DNA of 64,000 nt. It comes from CAWGYT01 sp963826795. GTDB lineage: Bacteria; Planctomycetota; Planctomycetia; Pirellulales; Pirellulaceae. Below are positions 52,403 to 60,845 of this stretch, piece by piece (within the stretch, counting starts at the first letter, position 1; every line of letters begins with the position of its first letter). The stretch lies in NCBI GenBank assembly GCA_963826795.1, contig CAWGYT010000003.1, positions 124,001-188,000 on the forward strand, given 5' to 3'. Below the pieces are notes generated by a model. That model had not been told where the DNA came from. It searched no databases and saw only the letters and a list, made by a program, of their open reading frames with translations. A program made the position numbers and the translations under genes.

Positions 52403-54869
52403 GGCAAGGCGACTCCTGTGAAAGGTTGAGTTCGTCAAACGTCTGGTTGGAGATTCGATACTTCGTCCAATCGGCAAAGTCAAAGTGCCACCATTCGTAA
52501 TCGTAAATCGTGAAGCCCTCCGATTCCATGGCCTCACGCAGCTTTCTGCGGTGCCAGCGCTGGCGTGACGTGCCACCGGGATATTCGGGAAACGACCGCG
52601 GCGAGAACTCATCGTACCCGGCCACCATTTCGACCGGCCTGCCGCTGGACAACTCAAACAAGGTCAGATCCACGGCGCAGCCGCGATTGTGGCGCGAGCC
52701 GAGAGCGGGGTTCGCGACGAAGGATTTCATGGATTCCGGCGTCGCGTCCCAAAACATTTTTGTGACGTACCAGGGACGATATGCGTCGTGGATCAGCAGG
52801 CCCAAACCGTCGGACTGCAGCCGGTGGTGGACTCGCACCAGGGCTTCGGCCGCGGGTCGCTGCAGGAATGCGCGAGCCTGACGGTAGAAAATCGCCTGCA
52901 TAAAATTGTTGGTCGTCGCATAGCGAAGATCGAGTCGGATCGTGGGATCCAGCTGGACGACTTCGACGAAATCCGAATCGCGGAATTCACCGGGTTCGTC
53001 CGGTGGCGATGCGGCTTGCGCCTCGACACGCAGGGTGTCCACGGGGCGAACCGGGTCGATTCGAAACGTTTCGCCCTGTCTGGTTCCGACTTCGCGTCGT
53101 GGGAAAGTCACATTCGCCGCGACGACTTGCTCCGCGATGCCCTGGGAATTGCGCTGGAAGTGCAGCTTCTCGCCGTGATACAGCCCGTAATCCGGGAACG
53201 CGAATTCCGATGGCGCGACTTCTCGGAGCGGATAGTAGTAAAACCATTCGATCAGAGCGTACAGCTGGCCATGATCTTCGAGAATATAAAGCGGATTGTG
53301 GTCCCAGCCGTATTCGCCCAACAGACCTCGCCAACGCTCCGGAGCAGGCGGCGGGCAGTTTTCGTCGACCCGCTCGTAGCGTTCGTCGTCCAGCGTCAGT
53401 TGGCCCTGCGTATCGCGCTGAAGCTCAGGACCGAAACCAAAGACGTCGTCCACGACGATCCGCTCGTCTTGCATCCGCAGTCGGCGTCGAAAAGAACCGT
53501 GATGCAAGTACAACTGATCACCATCGCGAGAGATCTCGAGCGTCATCGGACCTCGTCCGTATCGCCCCGTCAGTTGCCCCGCGCGCTCCGGCGGGATCGG
53601 GACGGTACGTGGATAGTCCGGCAAGGGGCGACCATCCTGGCTGGCCAGCATCAAGCGCAGCCCGTAGTCGACCAACCGTTCGACAACGCCGTTGCTGCCA
53701 TCCAAACTGGCAACGGCGATGATTCCCAATTGGCGTTCGGGCAGGGCCTCGAACTGAGTGGAATAGCCATAAACGGCGCCGCCGTGGCCGATTTTCTTGT
53801 GGCCGTCCAGTTCGCTCAAATGAAAACCAATACCAAACGCCGGCGGTTGGCCGGTCGAGTCGGGGGCTGGATTGATCATCAACTCCAGCGTCTCGGGACG
53901 CACGATTTGCCGATCGCGGTAGCGCCCCTTCCCGAAGATCATCGCCAGCAGGTGCTGCAGTTCGGCCACGCTGGAGTACAGATTTCCGGCCGGGATGGTG
54001 CCGAGCGCAAAATCGGGGGCCGGAAAACGACGATCGTCGTAGCTCCACATCCAGCCCGTCGCTTGCTGCGCGGCGACTTCCTCCGTGCGGTCGAAGCTGC
54101 TCTGCGTCATCTCCAGCGGCCCAAGCAGATTCTGCTCGAGCCACTTCGAGAACGGGACCCCTTGGGTCCGCTCGATCAGGTATCCCACGACCGCGATCCC
54201 TGCGTTGGAGTATTTGGTTCGGCGCCCGGGCGGGTAGACAAGCGACGTCTGGTTCAAGCTTAAGACCGTCTCGCTCAGGCTCGGCTCCGTGGGATCGAAA
54301 TAGTTGCCGACGGGCGACTCGCGCACCAGGCCGGCTCGATGCGACATCAATTGTCTCAGCGTCAGCGGCTCGTTCCAAGGATTTCGCGGCTGCAGTTCGG
54401 GCAGCCAAGTCGAAAGCGGAGCATCCAGCGCAAGTTTGTTTTGCTCGACCAATTTCATCACAGCCAGGTCGGTGAACAGCTTGGATACTGAGCCGACGCG
54501 ATAGATCGTCTGAGCCGTGGCTGCACGCTCACGCTCTGGATCGCACCAACCATAACCGGCCGACCACGTCGCGTCGGCCGAACCGTCATGGATCAAGATC
54601 GAGAAAGCCGGCAGCTGTTTGTCCGCTAGTTCGTCCTCGATCGCTCGCTCGAGTCGCGCGACAACGGCCGCGTCCGTCGCGGCGGATTGTCGCACGGCGA
54701 CGGTTTCGCCCGCGACATGCCCACCCGGCGAACCCCAGCACGACAAGATGATGGAAAGCTGCCAGATCGCGCCGAAATGGACCGCCCGCGAACACCGGCC
54801 ACGTTTCGATCTCGCGACATGCCGGGGCGTCATCGGCGGTCGTTTGCGGGTCCTCGTTAGACAAGTCAT
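52383..54869 (-). CDS. Fusion of class C beta-lactamase-type serine hydrolase and VanX-type D-Ala-D-Ala dipeptidase
   Basis: 828 residues. After a basic N-terminus and signal segment, about residues 60-410 form a beta-lactamase/PBP4-type domain: SVSKLFTD (nucleophile SxxK), RRTKYSNAG (YxN) and KKIGHGGAVYG (HGG in place of KTG). A beta domain follows (about 410-610). The last 190 residues match VanX/DdpX zinc peptidases: RLDLRYATTNNFM, LLIHDAYRPWYVTKMFWDAT, GSRHNRGCAVDLTLFEL (zinc-binding His and Asp) and YEWWHFDF (catalytic Glu and zinc His). Both halves act on D-Ala-D-Ala-type substrates, so it may recycle peptidoglycan peptides in the periplasm. The TlpA-like gene follows with a 20-base overlap. 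Confidence 0.85.
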   Translation of the reverse strand: MTCLTRTRKRPPMTPRHVARSKRGRCSRAVHFGAIWQLSIILSCWGSPGGHVAGETVAVRQSAATDAAVVARLERAIEDELADKQLPAFSILIHDGSADATWSAGYGWCDPERERAATAQTIYRVGSVSKLFTDLAVMKLVEQNKLALDAPLSTWLPELQPRNPWNEPLTLRQLMSHRAGLVRESPVGNYFDPTEPSLSETVLSLNQTSLVYPPGRRTKYSNAGIAVVGYLIERTQGVPFSKWLEQNLLGPLEMTQSSFDRTEEVAAQQATGWMWSYDDRRFPAPDFALGTIPAGNLYSSVAELQHLLAMIFGKGRYRDRQIVRPETLELMINPAPDSTGQPPAFGIGFHLSELDGHKKIGHGGAVYGYSTQFEALPERQLGIIAVASLDGSNGVVERLVDYGLRLMLASQDGRPLPDYPRTVPIPPERAGQLTGRYGRGPMTLEISRDGDQLYLHHGSFRRRLRMQDERIVVDDVFGFGPELQRDTQGQLTLDDERYERVDENCPPPAPERWRGLLGEYGWDHNPLYILEDHGQLYALIEWFYYYPLREVAPSEFAFPDYGLYHGEKLHFQRNSQGIAEQVVAANVTFPRREVGTRQGETFRIDPVRPVDTLRVEAQAASPPDEPGEFRDSDFVEVVQLDPTIRLDLRYATTNNFMQAIFYRQARAFLQRPAAEALVRVHHRLQSDGLGLLIHDAYRPWYVTKMFWDATPESMKSFVANPALGSRHNRGCAVDLTLFELSSGRPVEMVAGYDEFSPRSFPEYPGGTSRQRWHRRKLREAMESEGFTIYDYEWWHFDFADWTKYRISNQTFDELNLSQESPCHVPHLP

Positions 54870-55147
54870 CAGTCCGTGGTCCTTTCAGTCCGAGTCTCGC
54901 TCGCCGGAATCTCCAGCCAAGGAGGGCAGGCCTTCAATGCAGCATCGTCCAAAGGGAGAAGTTGCGCCGTTAATTCCCTGCGAATTCCCGTCGGCGCTCC
55001 TCCTCCTCCTCCGCGATGCGCCGTGCGGCAAAGTGACACGCTACTCGGAGCCCGAGCCGCTCACATAATCCGAAGTACAAGTTGTCATTGTGCAGACTGC
55101 GGAATCCGCCGTCGAGCCCACCGCGTTTCTGCCCCACAGGATGGAAA
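54870..55147. other. Intergenic region
   Basis: Upstream of the beta-lactamase/VanX fusion. A 73-codon minus-strand open frame (54970-55191) ending RRIAEEEEERRREFAGN exists but resembles no family and overlaps the cytochrome pseudogene; I do not call it. Confidence 0.35.
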
Positions 55148-55455
55148 ATGGGCGGTCGTTTTGAGTTTCCTGCGTGGTCGAATCGTCTCATCGGGATGCT
55201 GCCCAGCAGCGCTCTGCTGTTGGCGGTCTAAGTCGGCAGCATGCTGGCTTGTGGCACGGCCCCGGGCACGGTGAACGAGCGTTGCGACGTCCGCGATTCA
55301 GACCGAGGGCCCAAAGCTGCTGGAGGTGCGTCAGGGCCACGCGACCGGCGATCCGATCGTATGGGAGCGGGTGCACGACCTCTTCGATGTTGTGCGTTTC
55401 GATCACAGCGGACACGTCAATCGCGGCGTCGGTTGCGTATCGTGCCACGATTGAG
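55148..55455 (+). pseudogene. Decayed ActA-like multihaem cytochrome c gene
   Basis: The ATG at 55148 reads MGGRFEFPAWSNRLIG then SALLLAV and a stop, resembling the anchor region of alternative complex III subunit ActA (consensus start of the type RFxFPxWxNR). After a gap, a frame from about 55300 reads PKLLEVRQGHATGDPIVWER, VHDLFDVVRFDHSGHVNRGV and GCVSCHD stop. This matches the ActA segment ending in a CxxCH haem site. The intervening haem motifs and everything after this CxxCH are missing. It is a deletion-ridden remnant in a region without other supported genes. Confidence 0.65.
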
Positions 55456-55672
55456 CGGGCAGGAAGTGTCGCGCCGAGCGATTCCAAATGGCGACAGGTC
55501 TTGCACGACGGGTACTTGCCCTCCACACAGCTCGCACGCATCTCGAAGTCAAGCCTGGCGAAAGGGCCGCGTGACGAGCGTGCTGCGGCCTGGTCCGCAG
55601 CCGTCTCCCAGGGACCGCGAACTCGCGCGGACCAAGAGGACTCGCCCTCCCGAACAATGCCCTCCCGACCGG
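55456..55672. other. Intergenic remainder after the cytochrome pseudogene
   Basis: About 215 bases with no supported gene. GACTCGCCCTCCCGAACAAT and GCCCTCCCGACC near 55640-55670 look like half-arms of the 80-bp palindromic family seen at 6767 and 21755, but no full hairpin is present. Confidence 0.35.
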
Positions 55673-56782
55673 TTAGCTTGCCAGGATCTGCCGGATTCTC
55701 TGACCGACGATTTGTTCCTCGCCGTCCTTGAGGTTAATCACGGAGATCAAGAAGCCGTCCTCGCCGGTTCCTGCGACACGGCCGGTGACGACTGGCGGGT
55801 CTCCGTCGCGCAGTTGCCGCCTCAGCTCGTCGCGGGTGACGCCCAACTGTCGCTCGTCCCAGAATAGTAACAGATGCGGAAATCGATTGGCGACGGCCGG
55901 GACGATTCGTTGGGTCGACAAGCTGTCGACGCCGCTGAGGACCGATTCGAGGTGATCGAGCCGCCGTGCGCATTGCGTCCAGAGCAAATCGCCTTCGCCG
56001 TGGACGTATTGTTCCACAGCTTTCCAAAGCGCGACCATGTCTTCCTTGCTGACCTTCGCAACGCGGCCCACGGTTCCCTCGTTGGGCGATGCGTTTTGTC
56101 GCGCCAGCTCGATCAAGGAATGTCGGCCGAGCAACAGGCCCGTATCTTGCGGTCCGCGCAGGGCCTTCCCGCCGCTGAACACGACCAGGTCGTAGCCGAG
56201 CTGAATGTACTTCCACAGATTGGCCACGGGCGGCGTGTCCGCGGCTGCGTCCAGCAGCGTCGGAATCCCGTGTCGGGACGCCAGTTCCAACCAGTGACGG
56301 TGATCGAGCTTCCCGGACGGCTCGTGATAGTTGTAAGCCATCATCATTACCGTCCGCGCGTTGACGCGGCGCTGGAACTCGGCTGCCGAGTGGACATCGA
56401 CGATCCGAACGCCGCAGGCCTCGAGCTGGCGATCGTAGAGGTCGCGATGAGCGTGCTGCCGCAGCACCTCGTAGGGCTCCGTCGGCCGCGCCGACCATTT
56501 CATCGTCGGAAAATCCGCGTCGCGCTGCGTGATCGCCGCGGCCGTCGCCAACAGGATTCCGCTCGCCGCGCCACCCGTGACCAGCGCCGCTTCGACCTGC
56601 AGCAGCGAAGCGATCCGCTGGCCCACGCGCAGCTGTAGCTCCCGCAGGTCGACAAACTGCTCTGCCGCCTCGCTCCAAGCCGCGACCACCTCGCGCGACA
56701 TCCGTGAGCCACCGAACTCGGTAAACGTGCCCGCCGCGTTGAGGATCGGTCGGACACCCAGTTGGTCATACACCGTTCGTCC
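55673..56782 (-). CDS. SelA-like PLP-dependent enzyme (DgaE-type ammonia-lyase family)
   Basis: 369 residues from a GTG at 56782 preceded by TGGAG; the frame is open further but overlaps the small membrane protein. VYDQLGVRPILNAAGTFTEF is the typical start of SelA-like proteins. VEAALVTGGAASGILLATAA binds the PLP phosphate and YDLVVFSGGKALRGPQDTGL holds the PLP lysine. True SelA is longer and acts with selC tRNA, neither of which is here. The related D-glucosaminate-6-phosphate ammonia-lyase (DgaE) and similar enzymes act on amino-sugar acids. The operon with an SSS symporter suggests catabolism of an imported amino or sugar acid. Confidence 0.82.
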   Translation of the reverse strand, partial: GRTVYDQLGVRPILNAAGTFTEFGGSRMSREVVAAWSEAAEQFVDLRELQLRVGQRIASLLQVEAALVTGGAASGILLATAAAITQRDADFPTMKWSARPTEPYEVLRQHAHRDLYDRQLEACGVRIVDVHSAAEFQRRVNARTVMMMAYNYHEPSGKLDHRHWLELASRHGIPTLLDAAADTPPVANLWKYIQLGYDLVVFSGGKALRGPQDTGLLLGRHSLIELARQNASPNEGTVGRVAKVSKEDMVALWKAVEQYVHGEGDLLWTQCARRLDHLESVLSGVDSLSTQRIVPAVANRFPHLLLFWDERQLGVTRDELRRQLRDGDPPVVTGRVAGTGEDGFLISVINLKDGEEQIVGQRIRQILAS

Positions 56783-56790
56783 CACGAGGC

Positions 56791-57060
56791 TCAACTCCAG
56801 AACAGGTAGACCAAGAGCTGAGAAGCGGCAATCGCCGTCGCCCAGACCCTCGACCGGCGCCACCAGGGTGCCGGCGGACCCTGATCGGACAATCGCGACG
56901 CCGGAACGAGCCACAACCAGACAATCAACAGGGCAAAGACGCCGGCAAAGGCAAAGCGCCCGGCCGTGGGTGCCGATTCGGCCAGGAGCCGTGTCATCGG
57001 CAACCGGCCGAGTCCGGCGACGAGAGCGTCCGGCAGGTGGAGACCGAGGGCGTTGATCAT
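56791..57060 (-). CDS. Small membrane protein coupled to the SSS symporter
   Basis: 89 residues from the ATG at 57060, which overlaps the symporter stop as ATGA. It has two TM helices: GRFAFAGVFALLIVWLWLVP and VWATAIAASQLLVYLFWS. No family was recognised. Its position between the symporter and the SelA-like gene (8-base gap) and the coupled start suggest an accessory subunit of the transporter. Confidence 0.68.
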   Translation of the reverse strand: MINALGLHLPDALVAGLGRLPMTRLLAESAPTAGRFAFAGVFALLIVWLWLVPASRLSDQGPPAPWWRRSRVWATAIAASQLLVYLFWS

Positions 57061-58559
57061 GAGACGTCTCCTTCCCCGGGTAACCAGCAAACGAGCCCGC
57101 GGAGTCGTTGCTCGTCATAGGGTCGCGTGAACAAGCTGACGACAATCGTGCTGGCCAGCGCCGCGACGAACGACCACCAGGCGCTCCACAAGAACATCAC
57201 CTCGAACAAATACAGCGCGACGGCGACGCCAACTCCGGCGACCAGACCGACAAGCCCTCCCCATTGAGTCACACGACGCGACAGCATCCCGGCCAACAAG
57301 AGCGCCAGCAAGGCTCCCTGAAAGAAACTCAGGAACGTCTGAAACGCCTCGAAGACCGATCCGAACGCCTCTTTGACTCGAAACGACACCAGCGCGCCGC
57401 CGGCGAGGAACACCACGATCAGGAGGCGGCCGACCCAAAGGCATTCGCGGTCCGAGGCACGTGGCCGAAGCAACGGCCGGTAGAGGTCCGTCACGCACAA
57501 GGTGGACGCGGAATTGACATAGGAATCCAGATTCGACATGACGCCGGCGAGGAACGCGCCGAGCACAAGTCCCAGGACGCCGGGCGGCAGCAATCGAACC
57601 AGTTCGGGCAAGACACGCCCGCCTTCCCAACTCTCGGAAGTCGCACTCCCCAGCCGTTCGTGGAACAGGGCCAATCCAATCAGCCCTGGCACGACCAACA
57701 GGAACGGAAAGATGGTCTTGATCGCGGCGCACAGGATGTACGAGGCCCGGGCGGCGGATTGATTCCGGGTTCCGAACGTCCGCTGGACGATCGCTTGATT
57801 TCCAATCCAATAGGCGGGCCCCAAAACGAACCCCAATCCCAGCAGGACCGCGGGCCAGGGCCAGTCCGGATCGTCGGCGGGCCGCAGCAACTGAAAATGG
57901 AACTCGGTCCCGGGCAAGGCACTCACCTTGGCCCGGAGTGCGCTCCAGCCACCGACTTCGGAAAGCCCGAGCACGCAGATCAGAATGGCGCCCACAATCA
58001 ACACAACGCAGGACACCAGATCGGTGAAAACCACCGCTTTCAGGCCACCCAGCACGGTGTAGGCGCCGACCAGCACGGCGGTCACGACGACCGACAGCAG
58101 AAAGCCCCAGCCGAGCAGGTTTTCGAACATCGTCGCCGCGCTGACGAAAATGACGCCCAGCGTGCCGACCATAAAGAAGGCCCAGATCCCCGCGAAGGCA
58201 TACCGCACCGCCGAGTTGTAGCGGCGGCCCAGATACTCGGGAATCGTGTAAACACCCGCCAACCACAGAAACGGCATGAACAGGAACGCGGCCACCAGCA
58301 CGGGAAACACGCAGCCGATCAAGTCGAAATTGGTCATCACCAGCCCATACCGGTAACCGTCGTCGGCCAGTCCCACCATGTCTTTGGCCCCGATGTCCGA
58401 CACGACCAGCGAAGCACCGACGGCCCACCAGGGCAGCGAGCGGCCGCCGAGGAACAGGTCTCGGCCAGATTTCATGCCGCGGCCGACCCAGAGTCCCAGC
58501 GCCGCAATGCCGATCAGATAGAGGGCCACCACGGCGATGTCGATCGGTTCCAAGTGCAT
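57057..58559 (-). CDS. Sodium:solute symporter (SSS family)
   Basis: 500 residues from the ATG at 58559 (MHLEPIDIAVVALYLIGIAA). About 13-14 TM helices. The SSS signatures are GRDLFLGGRSLPWWAVGASL, MVGLADDGYRYGLVM, FFMVGTLGVIFVSAATMFEN, GPAYWIGNQAIVQRTFGTRN and the LeuT-fold TM8 region MSNLDSYVNSASTLCVTDLY. It imports a solute with Na+ across the inner membrane; the substrate may be a sugar or amino-sugar acid judging from the SelA-like gene downstream. The frame extends far upstream without protein-like character and was not used. It is the first gene of a three-gene operon. Confidence 0.92.
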   Translation of the reverse strand: MHLEPIDIAVVALYLIGIAALGLWVGRGMKSGRDLFLGGRSLPWWAVGASLVVSDIGAKDMVGLADDGYRYGLVMTNFDLIGCVFPVLVAAFLFMPFLWLAGVYTIPEYLGRRYNSAVRYAFAGIWAFFMVGTLGVIFVSAATMFENLLGWGFLLSVVVTAVLVGAYTVLGGLKAVVFTDLVSCVVLIVGAILICVLGLSEVGGWSALRAKVSALPGTEFHFQLLRPADDPDWPWPAVLLGLGFVLGPAYWIGNQAIVQRTFGTRNQSAARASYILCAAIKTIFPFLLVVPGLIGLALFHERLGSATSESWEGGRVLPELVRLLPPGVLGLVLGAFLAGVMSNLDSYVNSASTLCVTDLYRPLLRPRASDRECLWVGRLLIVVFLAGGALVSFRVKEAFGSVFEAFQTFLSFFQGALLALLLAGMLSRRVTQWGGLVGLVAGVGVAVALYLFEVMFLWSAWWSFVAALASTIVVSLFTRPYDEQRLRGLVCWLPGEGDVS

Positions 58560-58773
58560 GCTCTGGGTCCGCGAGAGGAAATCACGTGGCGGGGCAAGTT
58601 CCCCAGGAACATCGCCGCCGCGGGAGCGCGTGCAACCCGAATTGGTGCGGTGGCCGCAGTAGAGTCTAACGAGATCCCGCGACCGATGGTATATTCGCTT
58701 TCGACCGGCCCGCCACGCGACCGGGTGTGGCGACGCGTCGAAGCCCCGGAACGGTGACCCGAGCACGTCAGGC

Positions 58774-59888
58774 ATGCCTCCGCCCGAATCCAACGCCCTG
58801 GCCAGCGCGGCGGCACCGTCCCGCGACGCGCGACCCACGATCCACGATGCCGCGGCCGTCGAATCGTTTCGTCGTCGCCACCGAATCGATCCCGATCGCA
58901 TTCGCCGGATGCGTTATGCGCTGTACCGCTCGTACGAACCGGTGGCGGCGGCCTTGGCGCGGATCGGCGAGCCCCACGCGCGGCAACTGTGTGACCACTT
59001 GCGCGTCGAACCCCTGCAGCTCCTCCAGCGGCACGATTCCGAACGGGACGGGTCGACGAAGTTCGTGCTTCACGCGGGCGATCAAGCTCGCCTGGAGACG
59101 GTCCTCCTGCGAGCCCCTTCGGGACGGACGGCCGTTTGCATCTCGACCCAAGTGGGCTGCCAGGCGGGTTGCCCGTTCTGTGCCACGGCACGCATGGGGC
59201 TGCGCCGCAATCTGACCGCCGCGGAGATCGTCGAGCAGATTCTGCTGGCCGGACGAACCGCGCCACCGAAGGCCGGCGGCTGCGCACCATCGTGTTCATG
59301 GGGATGGGCGAGCCGCTGGACAACGAAGTCGAACTGCACGCCGCGCTCGACCGGTTACTCGATTCGGCCGGCTTCGATCTGCCCCCGCGCCGGCTCTTGA
59401 TTTCGACGGTCGGCATCCCCGACGCGATGCGACGCCTGGTGGACCGGTATCCGGGCGTGCAGCTCGCCGTCAGCCTGCACAGCGCTCGCCCCGAACTGCG
59501 GGCCAAACTGGTGCCGTGGTCGCGACGCCACAGCTGGGACGAGCTGCGTGAGGCATTGCGATACGTCGCTGATCGACACGCCACGCATCGCCACCAGGGA
59601 CCCGTGATGATCGAGCACCTCATGCTGGCCGGCGTCAACGATCGCCGGGACGACGCCGAGGCGCTGGTCGCTTACTTGCAGGGAATCCGTGCTCACGTCA
59701 ATCTGATCCCCTATAATCCGATTCCCTGGGGTCCGAGCTGGCAGGCTACGCCACGCTCCGAGCGAGACACGTTCGCAAACGTCCTGCGGGAGGCGGGGAT
59801 CTTTACCACGATCCGCTATTCGATGGGCTCCGACATTCAAGCGGCCTGCGGCCAATTGGTGCAGGCCCAGGGCACACCGCGACCATGA
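58774..59888 (+). CDS. RlmN-family radical SAM rRNA methyltransferase (one frameshift)
   Basis: The N-terminal frame (58774 to about 59260) carries RRMRYALYRSYEPVAAALAR and GRTAVCISTQVGCQAGCPFC with the CxxxCxxC cluster and the first methyl-accepting cysteine region, then RRNLTAAEIVEQILLAGR. A single-base shift between 59250 and 59290 moves the rest to another frame, RLRTIVFMGMGEPLDNEVEL, then RLLISTVGIPDAMRRLVD, VQLAVSLHSARPELRAKLVP, HVNLIPYNPIPWGP and MGSDIQAACGQL with the second catalytic cysteine. All RlmN/Cfr catalytic residues are therefore present across two frames. The family methylates A2503 of 23S rRNA. The stop overlaps the HDAC-family start as ATGA. Untouched first-frame translation ends at 59400. 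Confidence 0.85.
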
Positions 59889-60817
59889 CGCTTCTGTATT
59901 ACGATCCGATCTTCCTGGAACATGACACGGGCCGCCATCCCGAATGTGCCGCGCGGATTATTCCGGCGGCTCGCCGCCTGCAGTTGAAGGCCATGGACAA
60001 TCGAGATCGGCGACCCACCTGGAAGCCCGTCTCAATCGATCGCCTGGCCCGAGTGCATTCGCTGGATTATGTCGAACTGCTCCGCAAATTCACGGCCGAA
60101 GGCGGCGGGTATCTGGACCCGGACACCGTCGTCTGCGATCGCTCGTACGACGTCGCTCTGTCCGCCGCCGGGGCGGTCTGTGATGCCGTCGAGCGCGTCA
60201 TGGCCGGCGAAGAAACGCAGGCCTTCTGCCTGATTCGACCGCCGGGCCATCATGCACTCGAAACGGCCGCCATGGGCTTCTGCCTGTTCAACAACGTCGC
60301 CATCGGAAGCCGCGTGGCAACGCACGAACTGGGCGTGGACCGGACCCTGATCGTTGACTGGGACGTCCATCACGGCAATGGGACGCAGGCCATTTTCTGG
60401 GAGGATCCGCAGGTCGGTTACCTCTCAATCCATCGTTGGCCGTTTTACCCGGGAACCGGCAGCAAGGACGAAACGGGGGGCGGCGCCGGCTTGGGAACGA
60501 CGCTGAATCTGCCCATCGCCTGGGGCACGTCACGCGCCGATTACCTGGCTTGCTTTGTCGACGGGCTGCAGCGCCTGGCCGCAAAGATGAAGCCTCAATT
60601 GGTGCTGATCAGCGCCGGCTTCGACAGCCATCGCGCGGATCCGATCGGCTCGCTGGGTCTCGAGAGCGAGGACTTCGCCACGCTGACCCGAGCGGTGATG
60701 GACGTGGCGGCGACCTACGCGGAGGGGCGCATCGTGAGTGTTCTGGAGGGCGGCTACGATCCGGCTGCACTTGCCGAGAGTTTGGAATTGCACCTGAGTG
60801 AGTTGGCCGACGGGTGA
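59885..60817 (+). CDS. Histone deacetylase family (acetoin utilisation/APAH-type) amidohydrolase
   Basis: 310 residues with class II HDAC-like motifs in order: LYYDPIFLEHDTGRHPECAA, IRPPGHHALETAAMGFCLFN (catalytic histidines), TLIVDWDVHHGNGTQAIFW (zinc Asp and His), LVLISAGFDSHRADPIGSLG (zinc Asp) and SVLEGGYD. Bacterial members deacetylate acetylpolyamines, acetyl-lysine proteins or acetyl-CoA synthetase (AcuC). The start overlaps the rlmN-like stop by 4 bases. The converging acyl-CoA synthetase/GNAT fusion ends 28 bases away, so an acetylase and a deacetylase are adjacent but on opposite strands. Confidence 0.93.
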   Translation: MTLLYYDPIFLEHDTGRHPECAARIIPAARRLQLKAMDNRDRRPTWKPVSIDRLARVHSLDYVELLRKFTAEGGGYLDPDTVVCDRSYDVALSAAGAVCDAVERVMAGEETQAFCLIRPPGHHALETAAMGFCLFNNVAIGSRVATHELGVDRTLIVDWDVHHGNGTQAIFWEDPQVGYLSIHRWPFYPGTGSKDETGGGAGLGTTLNLPIAWGTSRADYLACFVDGLQRLAAKMKPQLVLISAGFDSHRADPIGSLGLESEDFATLTRAVMDVAATYAEGRIVSVLEGGYDPAALAESLELHLSELADG

Positions 60818-60845
60818 ACGACCGGGCCGACGGGTCCGCGGCGAT

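Noticed and set aside
54970..55191. 73-codon minus-strand frame with a Glu/Arg-rich end
   Set aside because: No family resemblance and overlap with the cytochrome pseudogene; kept only as intergenic comment.
57108..58757. 549-codon plus-strand frame
   Set aside because: Exactly antisense to the SSS symporter, rich in His/Gln/Arg as expected from the complement of hydrophobic codons.
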